Assembly (NCBI GenBank): GCA_035772405.1
Contig: JAYKKM010000034.1
Coordinates: forward strand, 782,001 to 846,000
DNA: 64,000 nt
Source: Chrysogorgia sp. JL179-B06
Taxonomy: Eukaryota > Cnidaria > Anthozoa > Scleralcyonacea > Chrysogorgiidae
Direction of reading: 5' to 3'
Made by a program: the position numbers and the translations under genes. Below the pieces are notes generated by a model that worked only from the letters and a program-made list of their open reading frames with translations, made no database searches and was not told the origin of the DNA. Positions 41,401 through 52,722 of the stretch are shown here, one piece after another. Numbering within the stretch: position 1 is the first letter of the stretch; the number at the start of each line of letters is the position of its first letter.

Positions 41401-44400
41401 CATTTTGGAAGTCTTTGAGGTCTTTGCAAGTCTCTGAATGGGGGTTTGGGTCTAGGACTTAGGGTTTAGAATTAGAGTTATTTGGTGTTTAGGATTAGTA
41501 CCTCCCGTCCCTAGTAACAAGGACAACTTATTTGCTCGTTAGGGGAATGTATTTGCTGTTCGTTATGAAAACATAATGTGTTCTAAGCTTTGTGACGTGA
41601 TAAAGTGCTGTAACGACTCGATTCGTAGTTGATTTGAGTCATTACAACTAATGTAAATTTCATCAAAATCTTATAAAACTCATTTGCAACGTCAAATTTA
41701 ATCAAGCATGCCAGTTGACTTGGACTCAGTGACTTTCCCTAGAAAATAACACACTTGCCTTGAACGCTAAGTAATTGACTCTAACGGCAACTTTTGTAAC
41801 ATGGAATGTCCAGGAATTCGAAAGAGAGTTTGTTCTGTAAAGCTTTGTTGCATATGTTTCTGATTTGATTTTGTCAACATGCATTCACTATTTTTATGTC
41901 GTTGCAGGTCAGTAGTTTGACGGTACTTGGGATCTAAATCAAATAATTAAGTTGGCTTAAAATGACTCGAGTTGGTTTACTCGATCTAAGGTAGTGTTCT
42001 CACTCGCTTCTCGGTTCGACTCAATGAGAACCCCAAATGACTTTAGTCTATAAGCTTATTCATTTTCTAAACCACTGATTCAAATATAAACATTCTCTAG
42101 ACTTTAGTATTATTTTTAAATAATTTAGGGACAGCCAACCAAAAGAAAACAAACTAAAACTAAACATTAAAGGAAATAGAAAATCAGCTATCCACGTGTA
42201 TATTGAAGTATATATATATATATAACGACATCGATAGAACGATGTTATTGCTTGCATATACTCATGGTTGGTTGATAATTGTGACAAGACTTGCTAAGCA
42301 AGGTCAAAGATAGACTATAGTCATTGAAACAAACAACATTTATTTGGTACTTGATTGAGAAGATGTAGATCTATGAGTTCTTCAATTAAAATATTCAAAA
42401 GTAACGTTATACGACTAAAAAATCAAATATTCATCATGCAGACAAATTATAATTGCAACAGAGAAGGTAACAATGTTGTGAGACAAGTTGCTGGAATGGT
42501 ACCAACAAGTAGAACTCGATTCTAGCTACTTTTTACAAAGATTACAGCAATGTTTTTCATCGTTGCACCGCATGTAACATCGTAAAACTTGTCTTGAAGC
42601 GATTTATTTGATCAGCCAAAAAAGGATGCGTCATAAACCAGACCGGTTCACATTGTCTCAGTCCGAAATGCGACAGAATGTTACGAACTTTCAGTATAGC
42701 TCAGTTGTTAATACAAATTGAATACTACAAAAGGTTGGTCGGACAAACTTTTGTGATCTCAGATACGTGAGATGTAGAAAACGTCACTAAACGTTAAAAA
42801 AATAACATAATTCATTTTGAAGATCACAGGCAGTGTAATTTGAATAATTTGCATAACTATATACCATGGTTTGTCACAAATGTGATATATTATGTCCTTT
42901 GCCATCTGAGGTTACTGACTACAAGTAACTCCACTGGTTATGGGTTATTATCAGAGCATCTACGATCAGATGATTGCGAAGTTGGTTTCTGTCTCAGGTA
43001 GTCTGTGATTTTTACAATAACCTAACGACATTATTTTGAATCAAGGAAGCAAGCGAAAGCTAATCATAGCTTTATTCTTGACCTAACCACAAATGATTAT
43101 GAATTATGATTATGGATGTTGCTGTGATATAACTTGTTTAGTATGCGTTCACAGTATTAAATGTGGAACGTTGTATTTACTAGATTAAAGAACATCATTT
43201 AGCGATACGAAGGCATGTAACCTTGAAATTGTGACAACGCCTTATTTTTACATCCGAGCTGAATACATCATGCAGTTTCAATTAAAGCCTTGTATTCGTG
43301 TTAGCCATATAAAACATAAGGATAATCTTTATTGCACTGTGTACATTACAACATGATGAACACTTGTATGGTACTCCTCAACTGAAATAAGGAACCAAGG
43401 AAAGTTTAAAAGGCAAACGTTATTTAAATACTTCTGGCTTGTAGACGCCAATATTTCTTTCCTTTTAGTCATTGAAATATTCTTTCTGACCTATTTCTGT
43501 TATCAACCGATGCCGAATTTCTGAATTATGAGCTTCGTGATGACTTAAGTATCGAAGGAAACTCAAGGTGTATACCAGAAGTAGAAGAAATATTTTTAAT
43601 ACCTCGGCTCTGTCGCCTCGCTTTCAATGGTTATAGATAATGTAAAATATCGCAGCCTGAAACTTACCTATGACTAGAACCATAAAACTTTTTCCCCTAC
43701 AATCCCATGATCATTTAACTGGCTCAATAACGTGATTCTTGGCAAATGTGATGAATTGAAGTTGATAGAAATGAGACTTTTGAGTTGCGTATCCGTCAGT
43801 GGTAGCATCTAGAAGACACGCGATGTTCCGCCTCATGTAAATAATATTAACATGTAAATAATATTAACATGTTAACATAACCTCATGTAAATAATATTAA
43901 CTATTGTATATATTCCTATTTTTTACACGCCCCCTGTGGAAATCAGCTTCGGTTGACGGGGTCAGCGTGGTTAAATAAAGTTATTCTATCTATCTATCAG
44001 TGTTTTAATGTTCGCCTACATACTATTGTACTTTTTAAATCCTTTCAAAAACCAAACCGGCTCGTGATTTGGAAGCACATTCTCAGCATGTATTGCAACT
44101 AAAAAATATTATTCATGATAACGACATGAAAAGGATTCAAAGTCGTAATGGCTTCATGGCAAAGATTCAAATATCAACAGTACGCTAATTTGCGTTGCAC
44201 ATTATATGGAATGACTAATAATCTTGGACTTCAATAAATGTTCCGCTGTTTCTCGTTATTATCATGCGATATTTCGATAGTTTCAAACAGGTTTTTAAGA
44301 GTCCAAATTACCTAGCGGCTTTTCTTCTGTGATCATTTTGGAAGTCTTTGAGGTCTTTGCAAGTCTCTGAATGGGGGTTTGGGTCTAGGACTTAGGGTTT

Positions 44401-45828
44401 AGAATTAGAGTTATTTGGTGTTTAGGATTAGTACCTCCCGTCCCTAGTAACAAGGACAACTTATTTGCTCGTTAGGGGAATGTATTTGCTGTTCGTTATG
44501 AAAACATAATGTGTTCTAAGCTTTGTGACGTGATAAAGTGCTGTAACGACTCGATTCGTAGTTGATTTGAGTCATTACAACTAATGTAAATTTCATCAAA
44601 ATCTTATAAAACTCATTTGCAACGTCAAATTTAATCAAGCATGCCAGTTGACTTGGACTCAGTGACTTTCCCTAGAAAATAACACACTTGCCTTGAACGC
44701 TAAGTAATTGACTCTAACGGCAACTTTTGTAACATGGAATGTCCAGGAATTCGAAAGAGAGTTTGTTCTGTAAAGCTTTGTTGCATATGTTTCTGATTTG
44801 ATTTTGTCAACATGCATTCACTATTTTTATGTCGTTGCAGGTCAGTAGTTTGACGGTACTTGGGATCTAAATCAAATAATTAAGTTGGCTTAAAATGACT
44901 CGAGTTGGTTTACTCGATCTAAGGTAGTGTTCTCACTCGCTTCTCGGTTCGACTCAATGAGAACCCCAAATGACTTTATTCTATAAGCTTATTCATTTTC
45001 TAAACCACTGATTCAAATATAAACATTCTCTAGACTTTAGTATTATTTTTAAATAATTTAGGGACAGCCAACCAAAAGAAAACAAACTAAAACTAAACAT
45101 TAAAGGAAAATAGAAAATCAGCTATCCACGTGTATATTGAAGTATATATATATATATAACGACATCGATAGAACGATGTTATTGCTTGCATATACTCATG
45201 GTTGGTTGATAATTGTGACAAGACTTGCTAAGCAAGGTCAAAGATAGACTATAGTCATTGAAACAAACAACATTTATTTGGTACTTGATTGAGAAGATGT
45301 AGATCTATGAGTTCTTCAATTAAAATATTCAAAGGTAACGTTATACGACTAAAAAATCAAATATTCATCATGCAGACAAATTATAATTGCAACAGAGAAG
45401 GTAACAATGTTGTGAGACAAGTTGCTGGAATGGTACCAACAAGTAGAACTCGATTCTAGCTACTTTTTACAAAGATTACAGCAATGTTTTTCATCGTTGC
45501 ACAGCATGTAACATCGTAAAACTTGTCTTGAAGCGATTTATTTGATCAGCCAAAAAAGGATGCGTCATAAACCAGACCGGTTCACATTGTCTCAGTCCGA
45601 AATGCGACAGAATGTTACGAACTTTCAGTATAGCTCAGTTGTTAATACAAATTGAATACTACAAAAGGTTGGTCGGACAAACTATTGTGATCTCAGATAC
45701 GTGAAATGTAGAAAACGTCTCACTAAGAGTTAAAAAAACAACATAATACATTTTGAAGTTCACAGGCAGTGTAATTTGAATAATTTGCATAACTATATTA
45801 TACCATGGTTTGTCACAAATGTGATATA

Positions 45829-46557
45829 CAGTAAACACCCGCGTGTAAGAACCCAGGATTTTTAAAGTTTGGCAAACTATGTTCTTATATTTTGGGGTAA
45901 TTACTGACAATTTAGGAAAAATAGGTTCTTATAGGTTCTAACAATTTCTTCAAGGGAGATGCTATTGTTATACTGTATGGCCAGAATGTTAAGCAAGTAT
46001 GGGTGTGGTACGCCCATAATTTGTATAACAATAATGATCTTAGATCTATTTGGATGTATTATAACTAACAACATAACAATTTAAGCATCAAACATTTGCA
46101 ATTACTGTTAAGGTGTAACTGCTTGCTACATAAAACACTATGTATCTTTCAAATTTTCTTTAGTTTAATACATGACTATAAGCCATGCAACAGTAGCAGT
46201 TGGAAAACTGTATACAGTGTATGTGTGAACACGGTTAATGGTGTGAACCACTTGTTATTGTATGTATGTAATTTCAGTAATGATATTTTTATGCAAGGGC
46301 CAAAAGTACTGTACATGCATGTATAGCAAATATATATTTGTGTTTATTTTATAATATGATGTATAGTAGTATATTAGTAGTATATTATAGTCCCACATTT
46401 TGGCTACAGCATTGTTTCATTATTCAGATTGACTCTTCATATAAGAACCTTGTGGCTTTGGTTGGCTAAACAGGTTCTTATATTTTGGGGTACTAAACTG
46501 CAAAATTTCTGCCTACAGGTTCTTAAATCCTAGGTTCTTACACGCGGGTGTTTACTG
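45829..46557. mobile_element. 729-bp TIR element inserted in U8
   Basis: Starts CAGTAAACACCCGCGTGTAA and ends with its exact inverse; the TIR extends about 33 bp to AGAACC(C/T)AGGATTT. TA flanks both sides (45827-45828 and 46558-46559), and U1-U7 lack the insert. The interior repeats GGTTCTTATATTTTGGGGTA motifs at both ends. It has no transposase (frames at 45659-45910 and 46096-46326 are not credible). Likely a non-autonomous Tc1/mariner-like element. Confidence 0.8.
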
Positions 46558-46730
46558 TATGTCCTTTGCCATCTGAGGTTACTGACTACAAGTAACTCCA
46601 CTGGTTATGGGTTATTATCAAAGCATCTACGATCAGATGATTGCGAACTTGGTTTCTGTCTCAGGTAGTCTGTGATTTTTACAATAACCTAACGACATTA
46701 TTTTGAATCAAGGAAGCAAACGAAAGCTAA

Positions 46731-47959
46731 TTGCTGCCGTAGGCAAGCACACTAATCTTGACTTGGCTCGTGCCCAGACCTCTTTACCGAGCTATGTATA
46801 GTCAACGAGATCTCGATCTGTACAAATTTTGGATGTCGGTCGGTCGGATAGATGGATGTTCAGTTTTATGACGTTTTGTGACGTAAGTTCAAGTTGCTAT
46901 CTATACATACTCCAGACGTTATTCGTATTCACGGAAGTTGTACGGAGTTACTGTTCGGAACTTGTCAACGCCACCACGAACATGGTATTTTCTGAACTCG
47001 CAAAGCAATGAAGTTTTCGAATGATCTCTTCTGCCTTTGTTGCTGTCGCGAATTTCAATTCATTTCAGTGAGGAGATATTCTGTTGTCGAGGTAAGACGA
47101 CTAAGATAGTTCTGTGTACTTTTGTCCTTTAAAGGGCTCGCTTAAAACGGCAAATTGCCGTTGGCTGAGTGAGGTAGAAATTTACAAGATGTCATCTGCA
47201 ATTTCTTTCCAGATAAACTCCATCTTAAATATACCACATCAGAAGAAGACATGGTCTTTATTGTTGAATATGGCAAATCATTCAATATCACATAATATGT
47301 GATATTAAGATAACAAGATAACAGATATTGAGCATGCAGAAGAATGCACATCCATGTCCACATCAGAAACAAATTCTGATTAACTTAATTTGTCAACTGG
47401 TATTACTATTACCTGTACATATACAGTATGTCAACTGTTTTGTCTGTTCATATTGAACTGCATTTTTATGTAAGCCTTGTACAGAGAACTATGTTATACA
47501 ACTGTTTTATCTTTATGTTCAACTGCATTTTTATGGAACTGTTCAAGTTACATCTGTTTAATATAATACATGTTCATGAACTATTATATTGTGAAAACAT
47601 GTTGAGAACGGTTACAACACATTAACACAAGGGTTGTCAACAAGGGAGGGGGCAGTTTAGAGGCATCTGCAAATGTCCTAGGAGCCCCCGCACATGCTTC
47701 ATCTGCCCATGGCTGTGCGTAATGAATGTCTTACCCCAGATAGATGTTTAACCCCAGAGTACCTTCAGTGTGAGCGCCATATATACGTAGAGCTTGCTGC
47801 TCTGGTCTTAACTAAACCATAACCGCATGGGTACAAGGCTATATTATTACCTCCACTGCCACTTTGACTTAGCCCGCCACTTATTTTTGCAATTTTGCAC
47901 ATGACTGCCTTGGACCATTGATTTCAAGGCAGCACTTTCCTTGCGATAGTAACTTCTAG
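46731..47959 (+). mobile_element. Helitron copy H1 with proven empty site, in U8
   Basis: U1-U7 read CGAAAGCTAATCATAGC. U8 reads CGAAAGCTAA, then 1229 bp, then TCATAGC, so insertion was between A and T with no target duplication. The insert ends CTAG, preceded 12 nt upstream by the hairpin CAAGG-CAGCACTTT-CCTTG: the Helitron 3' signature. The 5' end is TTGCTGCCGTAGGCA rather than the canonical TC. There is no Rep/helicase ORF. Confidence 0.85.
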
Positions 47960-48990
47960 TCATAGCTTTATTCTTGACCTAACCACAAATGATTATGAAT
48001 TATGATTATGGATGTTTGCTTTGATATAACTTGTTTAGTATGCGTTCACAGCATTAAATGTGGAACGTTGTATTTACTAGATTAAAGAACATCATTTAGC
48101 GATACGAAGGCATGTAACCTTGAAATTGTGACAACGCCTTATTTTTACATCCGAGCTGAATACATCATGCAGTTTCAATTAAAGCCTTGTATTCGTGTTA
48201 GCTATATAAAACATAAGGATAATCTTTATTGTACTGTGTACATTACAACATGATGAACACTTGTATGGTACTCCTCAACTGAAATAAGGAACCAAGGAAA
48301 GTTTAAAAGGCAAACGTTATTTAAATACTTCTGGCTTGTAGACGCCAATATTTATTTCCTTTTAGTCATTGAAATATTCTTTCTGACCTATTTCTGTTAT
48401 CAACCAATGCCGAATTTCTGAATTATGAGCTTCGTGATGACTTAAGTATCGAAGGAAATTCAAGGTGTATACCAGAAGTAGAAAAATATTTTTAATACCT
48501 CGGCTCTGTCGCCTCGCTTTCAATGGTTATAGATAATGTAAAATATCGCAACCTGAAACTTACCTATGACTTGAACCATAAAACTTGTTCCCGGCCTACA
48601 ATCCCATGATCATTTAACTGGCTCAATAACGTGATTCTTGGCAAATGTGATGAATTGAAGTTGATAGAAATGAGACTTTTGAGTTGCGTATCCATCAGTG
48701 GTAGCATCTAGAAGACACGCGATGTTCCGCCTCATCAGTGTTTTAATGTCCGCCTACAGACTATTGTACTTTTTAAATCCTTTCAAAAACCAAACCTCGT
48801 GATTTGGAAGCATAATTGACAAATGCTGATAACGACACGAAAAGTATTCAAAGTGGTAATGATTCATGGAAAGGATTCAAATATCAACAGTACGCTAATT
48901 AGCGTTGCACATTATATGGAATGACTAATAATCTTGGACTTCAATACATTTTCCGCTGTTTCTCGTTATTATCCTACGATATTTCGATAG

Positions 48991-49878
48991 TAGGTTTATT
49001 TTATTAGCTTCACCATTGTGGAAAAAAGACCAAAAAAGAAACCTAACATAGATTACACTATACAGTAATAAAACAATGGCAGAGTGACCGCAACAGCATA
49101 GCCAATTACTGCGGACCCAGAATTTAAAAGTATATTTACAAATAATAACAATAAATATTCAGGAGTGCCACAACACTCCTTTTCTACACCATGCCAAGAT
49201 TAGTTATGATCAATAACTCATCAGATGGTAATGATCGAGATAACCAAAGCCCAGTCCAAGCGCAGACTCCATTGCTGCCCCCCGGAGTCACAGCCGTTCT
49301 GTATTTGATTAATCTAATATTAAGAACAACAAGTGATAGTACGAGTAATGCTACGAGACGAATTACACTTCAAGCAGATAGTTTTAAAGGATCTAGGATT
49401 ATCACAGTTATAGGTGTGTGCCAGGGATTTCACGTAGTATCTGAGCATGGTTGATCTGTATAAATTAAGGGTTTTACGGCATATAGGATTAGTTCGTCGG
49501 CTAAAGTGTTTAGACTAATTAAGGTACTTATTTAGACTGTGGGTGGGCCACACTAACCCGAGACCTCGTATCGAAAGGGCATCGAACGTTTTCCATCCTC
49601 ACTAGCGCTTTCGAATCGTTTTTTACCGTCCACACCAAAACGCAGAAACGATCCAAAACGGGGGAACATCCATATTGCGCATGGTCAGATTATGTGAGCC
49701 AGCGATACATTAAGCTACCCGCGATTTTTGAAGTGTTGTGCTACGAAGTGAATTATAAATAAATTATAAATATTTTGAAGTGAATTATAAATAAATTATA
49801 AGTTATAATTACATGTCAATATAACGTACAAAAGACAGTCGCTGCGCCCAAAGAGTTGAAAACCTTTTGTCAATATAA
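48991..49878. other. Unassigned sequence between the array and the 685-bp repeats
   Basis: It replaces the short junction seen in the left-hand block at 4242-4246, so it is an insertion or the array's broken end. The first 150 bp (TAGGTTTATTTTATTAGC) could be the reversed A-rich 3' end of a retroposon. A plus-strand frame of 87 codons (49191-49454) gives no recognised domain. A duplicated AAATTATAAATA motif lies near 49750-49800. Confidence 0.35.
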
Positions 49879-51858
49879 CGCACAAAAATTGTGGTAGTTT
49901 ACTATGAGTAGTTTACTGACGCCAGACGGTATGTCCTTTGAAGACATGTTTAAAATAGTTACCATTTATATCAGTATAAAATAATGTTGTTCTTCGTCTC
50001 GCTCCGTAGTTCATAATGCACACATTACAGGTCAGCGTTTGTACCAAAAAGTTAACAGTACCACAACACGATAGCAATATATCTGCGCGTTGCGCAGATA
50101 CAAAAATCACACAAGTTGCTGCAGGTTGTTGGCTGATCAATCTTGATCTGTATGCGAAAATATTTGCCTTGGTTTTTTCGCGCTGACCTCGCTCAGTCTG
50201 TACTAAAATCTGAGACAGATACTTTCTCATATAGACATTGCATTTAATAAGTAATCATTACAATCAGTAGTTTCTCAACTATTATAATCTTATTAAGATA
50301 TTGGAAACAAAAATTATAATTTCAAATGTTTCACTTTCTGATTAACAAACAGGCAATCCTGTCAACCGTCATCTTGTTGTATTATAAATGCGTTGTGCTG
50401 TGTTATCCCTATTTATACCCTCTAGAACCGACGATAACATTTAGCAATTATTGAACGAGGTTGAGCGTGATATGAAGAATTATCATTTTCTCCCAAATTT
50501 GACGCGAAAAGTGAAATTTGCTGCAAATTAACCAAAATATGCTGTCTTAGGCGTAGCACGCAACGCACAAAAATTGTGGTAGTTTACTATAAGTAGTTTA
50601 CTGACGCCAGACGGTATGTCCTTTGAAGACATGTTTAAAATAGTTACCATTTACATTAGCATAAAATAATGTTGTTCTTCGTCTCGCTCCGTAGTTCATA
50701 ATGCACACATTACAGGTCAGCCTTTGCACCAAAAAGTTAACAAAACCACAACACGATAGCAATATATCTGCGCGTTGCGCAGATACAAAAATCACACAAG
50801 TTGCTGCAGGTTGTTGGCTGATCAATCTTGATCTGTATGGGAAAATATTTGCCTTGGTTTTTTCGCGCTGACCTCGCTCAGTCTGTACTAAAATCTGAGA
50901 CAGATACTTTCTCATATAGACATTGCATTTAATAAGTAATCATTACAATCAGTAGTTTCTCAACTATTATAATCTTATTAAGATATTGGAAACAAAAATT
51001 ATAATTTCAAATGTTTCACTTTCTGATTAACAAACAGGCAATCCTGTCAACCGTCATCTTGTTGTATTATAAATGCGTTGTGCTGTGTTATCCCTATTTA
51101 TACCCTCTAGAACCGACGATAACATTTAGCAATTATTGAACGAGGTTGAGCGTGATATGAAGAATTATCATTTTCTCCCAAATTTGACGCGAAAAGTGAA
51201 ATTTGCTGCAAATTAACCAAAATATGCTGTCTTAGGCGTAGCACGCAACGCACAAAAATTGTGGTAGTTTACTATAAGTAGTTTACTGACGCCAGACGGT
51301 ATGTCCTTTGAAGACATGTTTAAAATAGTTACCATTTACATTAGCATAAAATAATGTTGTTCTTCGTCTCGTTCCGTAGTTCATAATGCACACATTACAG
51401 GTCAGCCTTTGCACCAAAAAGTTAACAAAACCACAACACGATAGCAATATATCTGCGCGTTGCGCAGATACAAAAATCACACAAGTTGCTGCAGGTTGTT
51501 GGCTGATCAATCTTGATCTGTATGCGAAAATATTTGCCTTGGTTTTTTCGCGCTGACCTCGCTCAGTCTGTACTAAAATCTGAGACAGATACTTTCCCAT
51601 ATAGACATTGCATTTAATAAGTAATCATTACAATCAGTAGTTTCTCAACTATTATAATCTTATTAAGATATTGGAAACAAAAATTATAATTTCAAATTTT
51701 TCACTTTCTGATTAACAAACAGGCAATCCTGTCAACCGTCATCTTGTTGTATTATAAATGCGTTGTGCTGTGTTATCCCTATTTATACCCTCTAGAACCG
51801 ATGATAACATTTAGCAATTATTGAACGAGGTTGAGCGTGATATGAAGAATTATCATGC
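49879..51858. repeat. Three tandem 685-bp units
   Basis: CGCACAAAAATTGTGGTAG begins at 49879, 50564 and 51249, exactly 685 bp apart, and the units are nearly identical. Each holds a perfect hairpin TATCTGCGC-GTT-GCGCAGATA (first at 50080-50100). The third unit ends early, at 51858, where a longer inverted repeat takes over. A single diverged copy is at 4246-4697. Confidence 0.93.
49913..50230 (-). other. 105-codon ORF of the 685-bp unit (also 50598-50915 and 51283-51600)
   Basis: The three frames are all 105 codons, begin M(R/G)KYLSQILVQTERGQREK and contain several Cys (CCG...LTCNVC). I recognise no family. Most differences between copies change the amino acid (A/P, T/F, T/R, A/T, TDI/ANV), and the copy at 4320-4523 is shortened, so purifying selection is not evident. 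The open frame may simply be kept by the recency of the duplication. I list it because it is the only intact shared frame of this repeat. Confidence 0.3.
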
Positions 51859-51961
51859 CCGAAGTTTGCCGTTATCAACCGAAGCCGCAGGCTGAGGTTG
51901 ATAACGGCAAACTGGGGGCATGATAATTCTTCATATCACGCGAAAACCGAGTTCAATAATT
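51815..51961. repeat. Long hairpin, arms ~65 bp
   Basis: CAATTATTGAACGAGGTTGA ... GAAGAATTATCATGCCC ... GCCGTTATCAACC pairs with its inverse across the short spacer GAAGCCGCAGGCTGAGG. The left arm overlaps the end of the third 685-bp unit. In units 1 and 2 the centre is missing and only the outer part remains, which suggests the hairpin is the older state. Confidence 0.75.
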
Positions 51962-51964
51962 GTT

Positions 51965-52242
51965 TTATTATTTATTTAAAAAATGAAAAATATCTTGCGT
52001 GCTAGCCAGTCAAGAATTACGAAATGCGCGAGGTCAACAAAGAAGATATGATTGTCGTCGCCATAACCATGACAACGAAGTCATATTGACGCGTTAATAA
52101 TTATCATATTGACTCGCTTGACCATATTTGGCAAGCTGTCGCCGCGTAAAGAGCCTGGACACGAGGTTGTTGAGTTGATATGACGATTTCACAGTTGGCT
52201 GTTAGCCAATCAGAAACCAGGAATTTTTTAAATAAATAATAA
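51965..52242. mobile_element. 278-bp MITE with perfect 20-bp TIRs
   Basis: TTATTATTTATTTAAAAAAT at 51965-51984 is the exact inverse of 52223-52242. It abuts the preceding hairpin. The family and target duplication are not evident. It is absent from the left-hand block, so it was inserted after the segmental duplication. Confidence 0.75.
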
Positions 52243-52440
52243 TATTTATTAACAAGATGCAAATAAGCTTCTGGTAATAAACCACCGTCATCGCGATTCA
52301 ATGGGCCGTGGGCGCTATTGATATGGCGGATGAGAGGATTGTCTTTGGTCAAAATTAGTGCTGTTGTCTTTTACAAGAGTAGTTTTGTTTACTTGGATTA
52401 TCTTCGTAAGCTTGTTTATTAGTCAGAAAGTCCCCAAAAA
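52243..52440. other. Spacer homologous to 4735-4930
   Basis: Collinear with the left-hand block (ACCACCGTCATCGCG, GGATTGTCTTTGGTCAAA, CAGAAAGTC). No gene. Confidence 0.6.
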
Positions 52441-52722
52441 TTAGTTCAAAGTCCCAAAAAAAGTGATCCCAAAAAATAATTTTGCATGCGGGTTTTCTAG
52501 AAAAATGGATGTTTTTCAACCTGATTTATGATAATTAATGCTAATTTATATCAACATAACGTGTCTTGTTCGCAAAATTTAAAAGCATTGGTAACAGCCG
52601 GTTTATTGGGCTTTCAGAATAGGTATAGGTTTCGCAACAGTTATGGATATTTCCAGAGATATCAATAGAACAAAGAGGTGGTTCAATTTGGGATGTTTTT
52701 CATCCGGACAGGAAAGAGTTAA
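52440..52722. mobile_element. TTAA MITE, copy 3, 5' deleted
   Basis: Shares with copy 2 the AAAGTGATCCCAA block, AACCTGATTTATGATAATTA and the end CGGACAGGAAAGAG followed by TTAA at 52719-52722. The other end is missing. Confidence 0.7.

Larger units (their letters stand above)
24039..48990 (+). repeat. Tandem array of eight ~2.9-kb units (U1-U8)
   Basis: The anchor CTGTAACG falls at 24053, 27005, 29908, 32841, 35742, 38673, 41608 and 44541, giving periods of 2952, 2903, 2933, 2901, 2931, 2935 and 2933 bp. U2-U7 are nearly identical; the first half of U1 and all of U8 are diverged. The 30-bp length difference is one deletion (in U2 and U4) beginning after CTCGATCTAAGG. Each unit has a (TA)n tract and a stretch of TTAGGGTTTAG-like sequence but no conserved ORF. 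The repeated 75-codon minus frame (27427, 30360, 39125, 42060) is lost in U4 and U5 by (TA)n length change, so I do not call it a gene. Confidence 0.95.

Noticed and set aside
24039..48990. CRISPR-like or rDNA/histone-type gene array
   Set aside because: Units are 2.9 kb with no spacers, and contain no rRNA, snRNA, 5S or histone sequence that I can see.
49191..49454. 87-codon plus-strand ORF as a gene
   Set aside because: No domain, no homologue in the left-hand block and no splice or promoter context; kept only as a note in the spacer entry.
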